Shown here: in pieces, positions 62,594-63,545 of the stretch
How the letters are laid out: each line of letters begins with the position of its first letter
Numbering within the stretch: position 1 is the first letter of the stretch
Assembly (NCBI RefSeq): GCF_002252625.1
Contig: NZ_NQKW01000018.1
Location: 1 to 63,545, forward strand
DNA: 63,545 nucleotides
Source: Synechococcus sp. 1G10
Lineage (GTDB): Bacteria > Cyanobacteriota > Cyanobacteriia > PCC-6307 > Cyanobiaceae
Reading direction: 5' to 3'
The notes under the pieces: model-generated
The model's input: the letters and a program-made list of their open reading frames with translations, nothing else
What the model was told of the DNA's origin: nothing
The model's database searches: none
Made by a program: the position numbers and the translations under genes

Positions 62594-63261
62594 TGTCCAA
62601 CAGGTTCAAGGGGTCGAGGCCGACGCTGCACAAGTGTCACTCCTTGAGCGATGGCGAGATCAAATACTTGCAGATCAGCATGTCCTCTAAGCTCTTCAAC
62701 ATAACGCCAGGTCGTATGCTTATACCGTTTTTCCGGGCCGTAGATTTCTGAAAGAATCTGACTGTGGCTGTCGTGAAACAGAGCAATTGCTCCTGGTGCG
62801 AGCTGCGGTAGAAATGCCTCAAATTCAAGGCGACACTGCTCTTCCGTATGTAGGCCATCAATAAATAGAAAATCAACTTCAAGCTGCATAAAGTCCGCGC
62901 TTTGGACCACTTCTTGGCTGGTCTGCTGGCGATGCTCGATGCAGGTAATTCCGTAGGAGGCAAAGTATTTGTCGGCGCGCCCATCTTTCCAGTGGTCGTC
63001 AGCAAAGGAAGGGTCAATGAACAGAATGCGACCCCTGTTGTCATTGTCTTGAATCGCCCGGCCGATCAAGAGAGGAACGAATCCTCGCCAAGAGCCAATG
63101 ATCACGGCAAGTCGTGGACGCAGGGTTCGAGCGAGGCCGTAGTACGTCCAGCCTAGGCCGAGTTCGCGGCGCTCAAAGTCCTGACCATGTCCCATCTCCC
63201 AAAGATCGGGAGTCATGGCCATCTCATTGATGAGGGAGAAGAGCGACATGCCCGTATTCAT
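62590..63261 (-). CDS. Class I SAM methyltransferase (Methyltransf_24-like)
   Basis: A 223-residue protein with a modified motif I (VIIGSWRGFVPLLIGR), RGRILFIDPSFADDHW and VDFLFIDGLHTEEQCRLEFE, LPQLAPGAIALFHDSHS: the pattern of Methyltransf_24/cephalosporin-hydroxylase-like O-methyltransferases found in sugar and secondary-metabolite clusters. It is the first gene of a two-gene unit with the ATP-grasp ligase (GTGA overlap). Substrate unknown. From its start to the window end (63262-63545) I see no gene. Confidence 0.83.
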   Translation of the reverse strand: MNTGMSLFSLINEMAMTPDLWEMGHGQDFERRELGLGWTYYGLARTLRPRLAVIIGSWRGFVPLLIGRAIQDNDNRGRILFIDPSFADDHWKDGRADKYFASYGITCIEHRQQTSQEVVQSADFMQLEVDFLFIDGLHTEEQCRLEFEAFLPQLAPGAIALFHDSHSQILSEIYGPEKRYKHTTWRYVEELRGHADLQVFDLAIAQGVTLVQRRPRPLEPVGQ

Positions 63262-63430
63262 CTAAGGGCAGTAAAGATAATTCTTCAGCACCCTATCATG
63301 GCGTCTGGCCTGGTGATGAGCGGATTTCTGAATGCAACGAATCTCTGCGCCTAGGCATGTTTTCCCGAAGGGTCACTCAGTGATCAAGAGTGCCTGCGGC
63401 GGCGGCTGGTCGATGAGGCATTGAAGATCC

Positions 63431-63453
63431 GTACCCGTTCAGAGGGCGGGTAC
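63431..63453. repeat. Inverted repeat near the window end
   Basis: GTACCCG (63431-63437) pairs perfectly with CGGGTAC (63447-63453) around a 9-base loop. No T-run follows on either side, so it is not a typical terminator; it might be a protein-binding site or an IS end. Confidence 0.5.
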
Positions 63454-63545
63454 GCACGAGCTCTGTAATCCACGCCTGACCGCATACCGCTGAGGGGCCA
63501 AGGACGCGGCGGCGTGAGCTGAACAGTTCAGGAATCCGGCAGCAG

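Noticed and set aside
63431-63453. Hairpin as a transcription terminator
   Set aside because: No T-run on either strand beside the stem.

Overview
The window comes from a cyanobacterium, most likely a GC-rich unicellular picocyanobacterium of the Cyanobium/Synechococcus type. The evidence is photosystem II genes (psbE-F-L-J with rubA and ycf48), the thylakoid NDH-1 genes ndhC-K-J, magnesium chelatase chlD, a complete orange-carotenoid-protein photoprotection cassette (ocp-crtW-frp), scattered HIP1 octamers (GCGATCGC), and the gene order folK-NUDIX-photolyase. The genus is inferred; there is no rRNA gene or marker tree here.

Layout. 1-5.3 kb: transposase scrap, acyltransferase, a glycoside-hydrolase/glycosyltransferase fusion and a sugar-nucleotide epimerase (envelope sugars). 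5.3-9.3 kb: photosynthesis block, with rubA-ycf48-psbEFLJ on the minus strand ending at a clear terminator and ndhCKJ diverging from it. 9.3-20.4 kb: housekeeping (YvcK, MCE-type lipid transporter, chlD, OCP cassette, YccF, a PPC-glutaredoxin fusion, an epimerase). 20.4-22.2 kb: a decayed type III polyketide synthase/FAD oxidoreductase/methyltransferase operon. 22.3-34.3 kb: mixed accessory genes, including glutaminase, an Anbu-type proteasome homologue, N-formylglutamate amidohydrolase, a transglutaminase-like protein, an amine oxidase and a methyltransferase. 34.5-36.8 kb: a collapsed multidrug-efflux locus whose TetR gene is split by an IS630 element. 36.9-40.1 kb: DUF1993, folK, NUDIX, photolyase.

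40.1-50.2 kb is the most unusual part. It holds two cyanophycin-synthetase-like (CphA-like) ATP-grasp ligases, a DUF3326 protein, two mutually related methyltransferases and a CapA-like protein, with three dead IS elements in the middle. A third CphA-like ligase coupled to another methyltransferase, beside a radical SAM/twitch-domain protein, lies at 59.0-63.3 kb. Two of the three ligases seem to have lost the Mur-ligase P-loop and keep only a shortened remnant of that domain. I infer one or two undescribed amide-ligation/methylation pathways giving a small peptide-like product rather than ordinary cyanophycin. Between these lie a DegT aminotransferase, a redoxin, a lipoprotein, a phosphopantetheinyl transferase, a photolyase split into two genes, fabI, and two glycosyltransferases translationally coupled to fabI.

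The core genes are visibly GC-rich. The acyltransferase, the genes around 41-46 kb, the two glycosyltransferases at 55.5-58.4 kb and parts of 60-63 kb look clearly richer in A+T, which fits acquisition by transfer. No tRNA, rRNA or CRISPR array was found.
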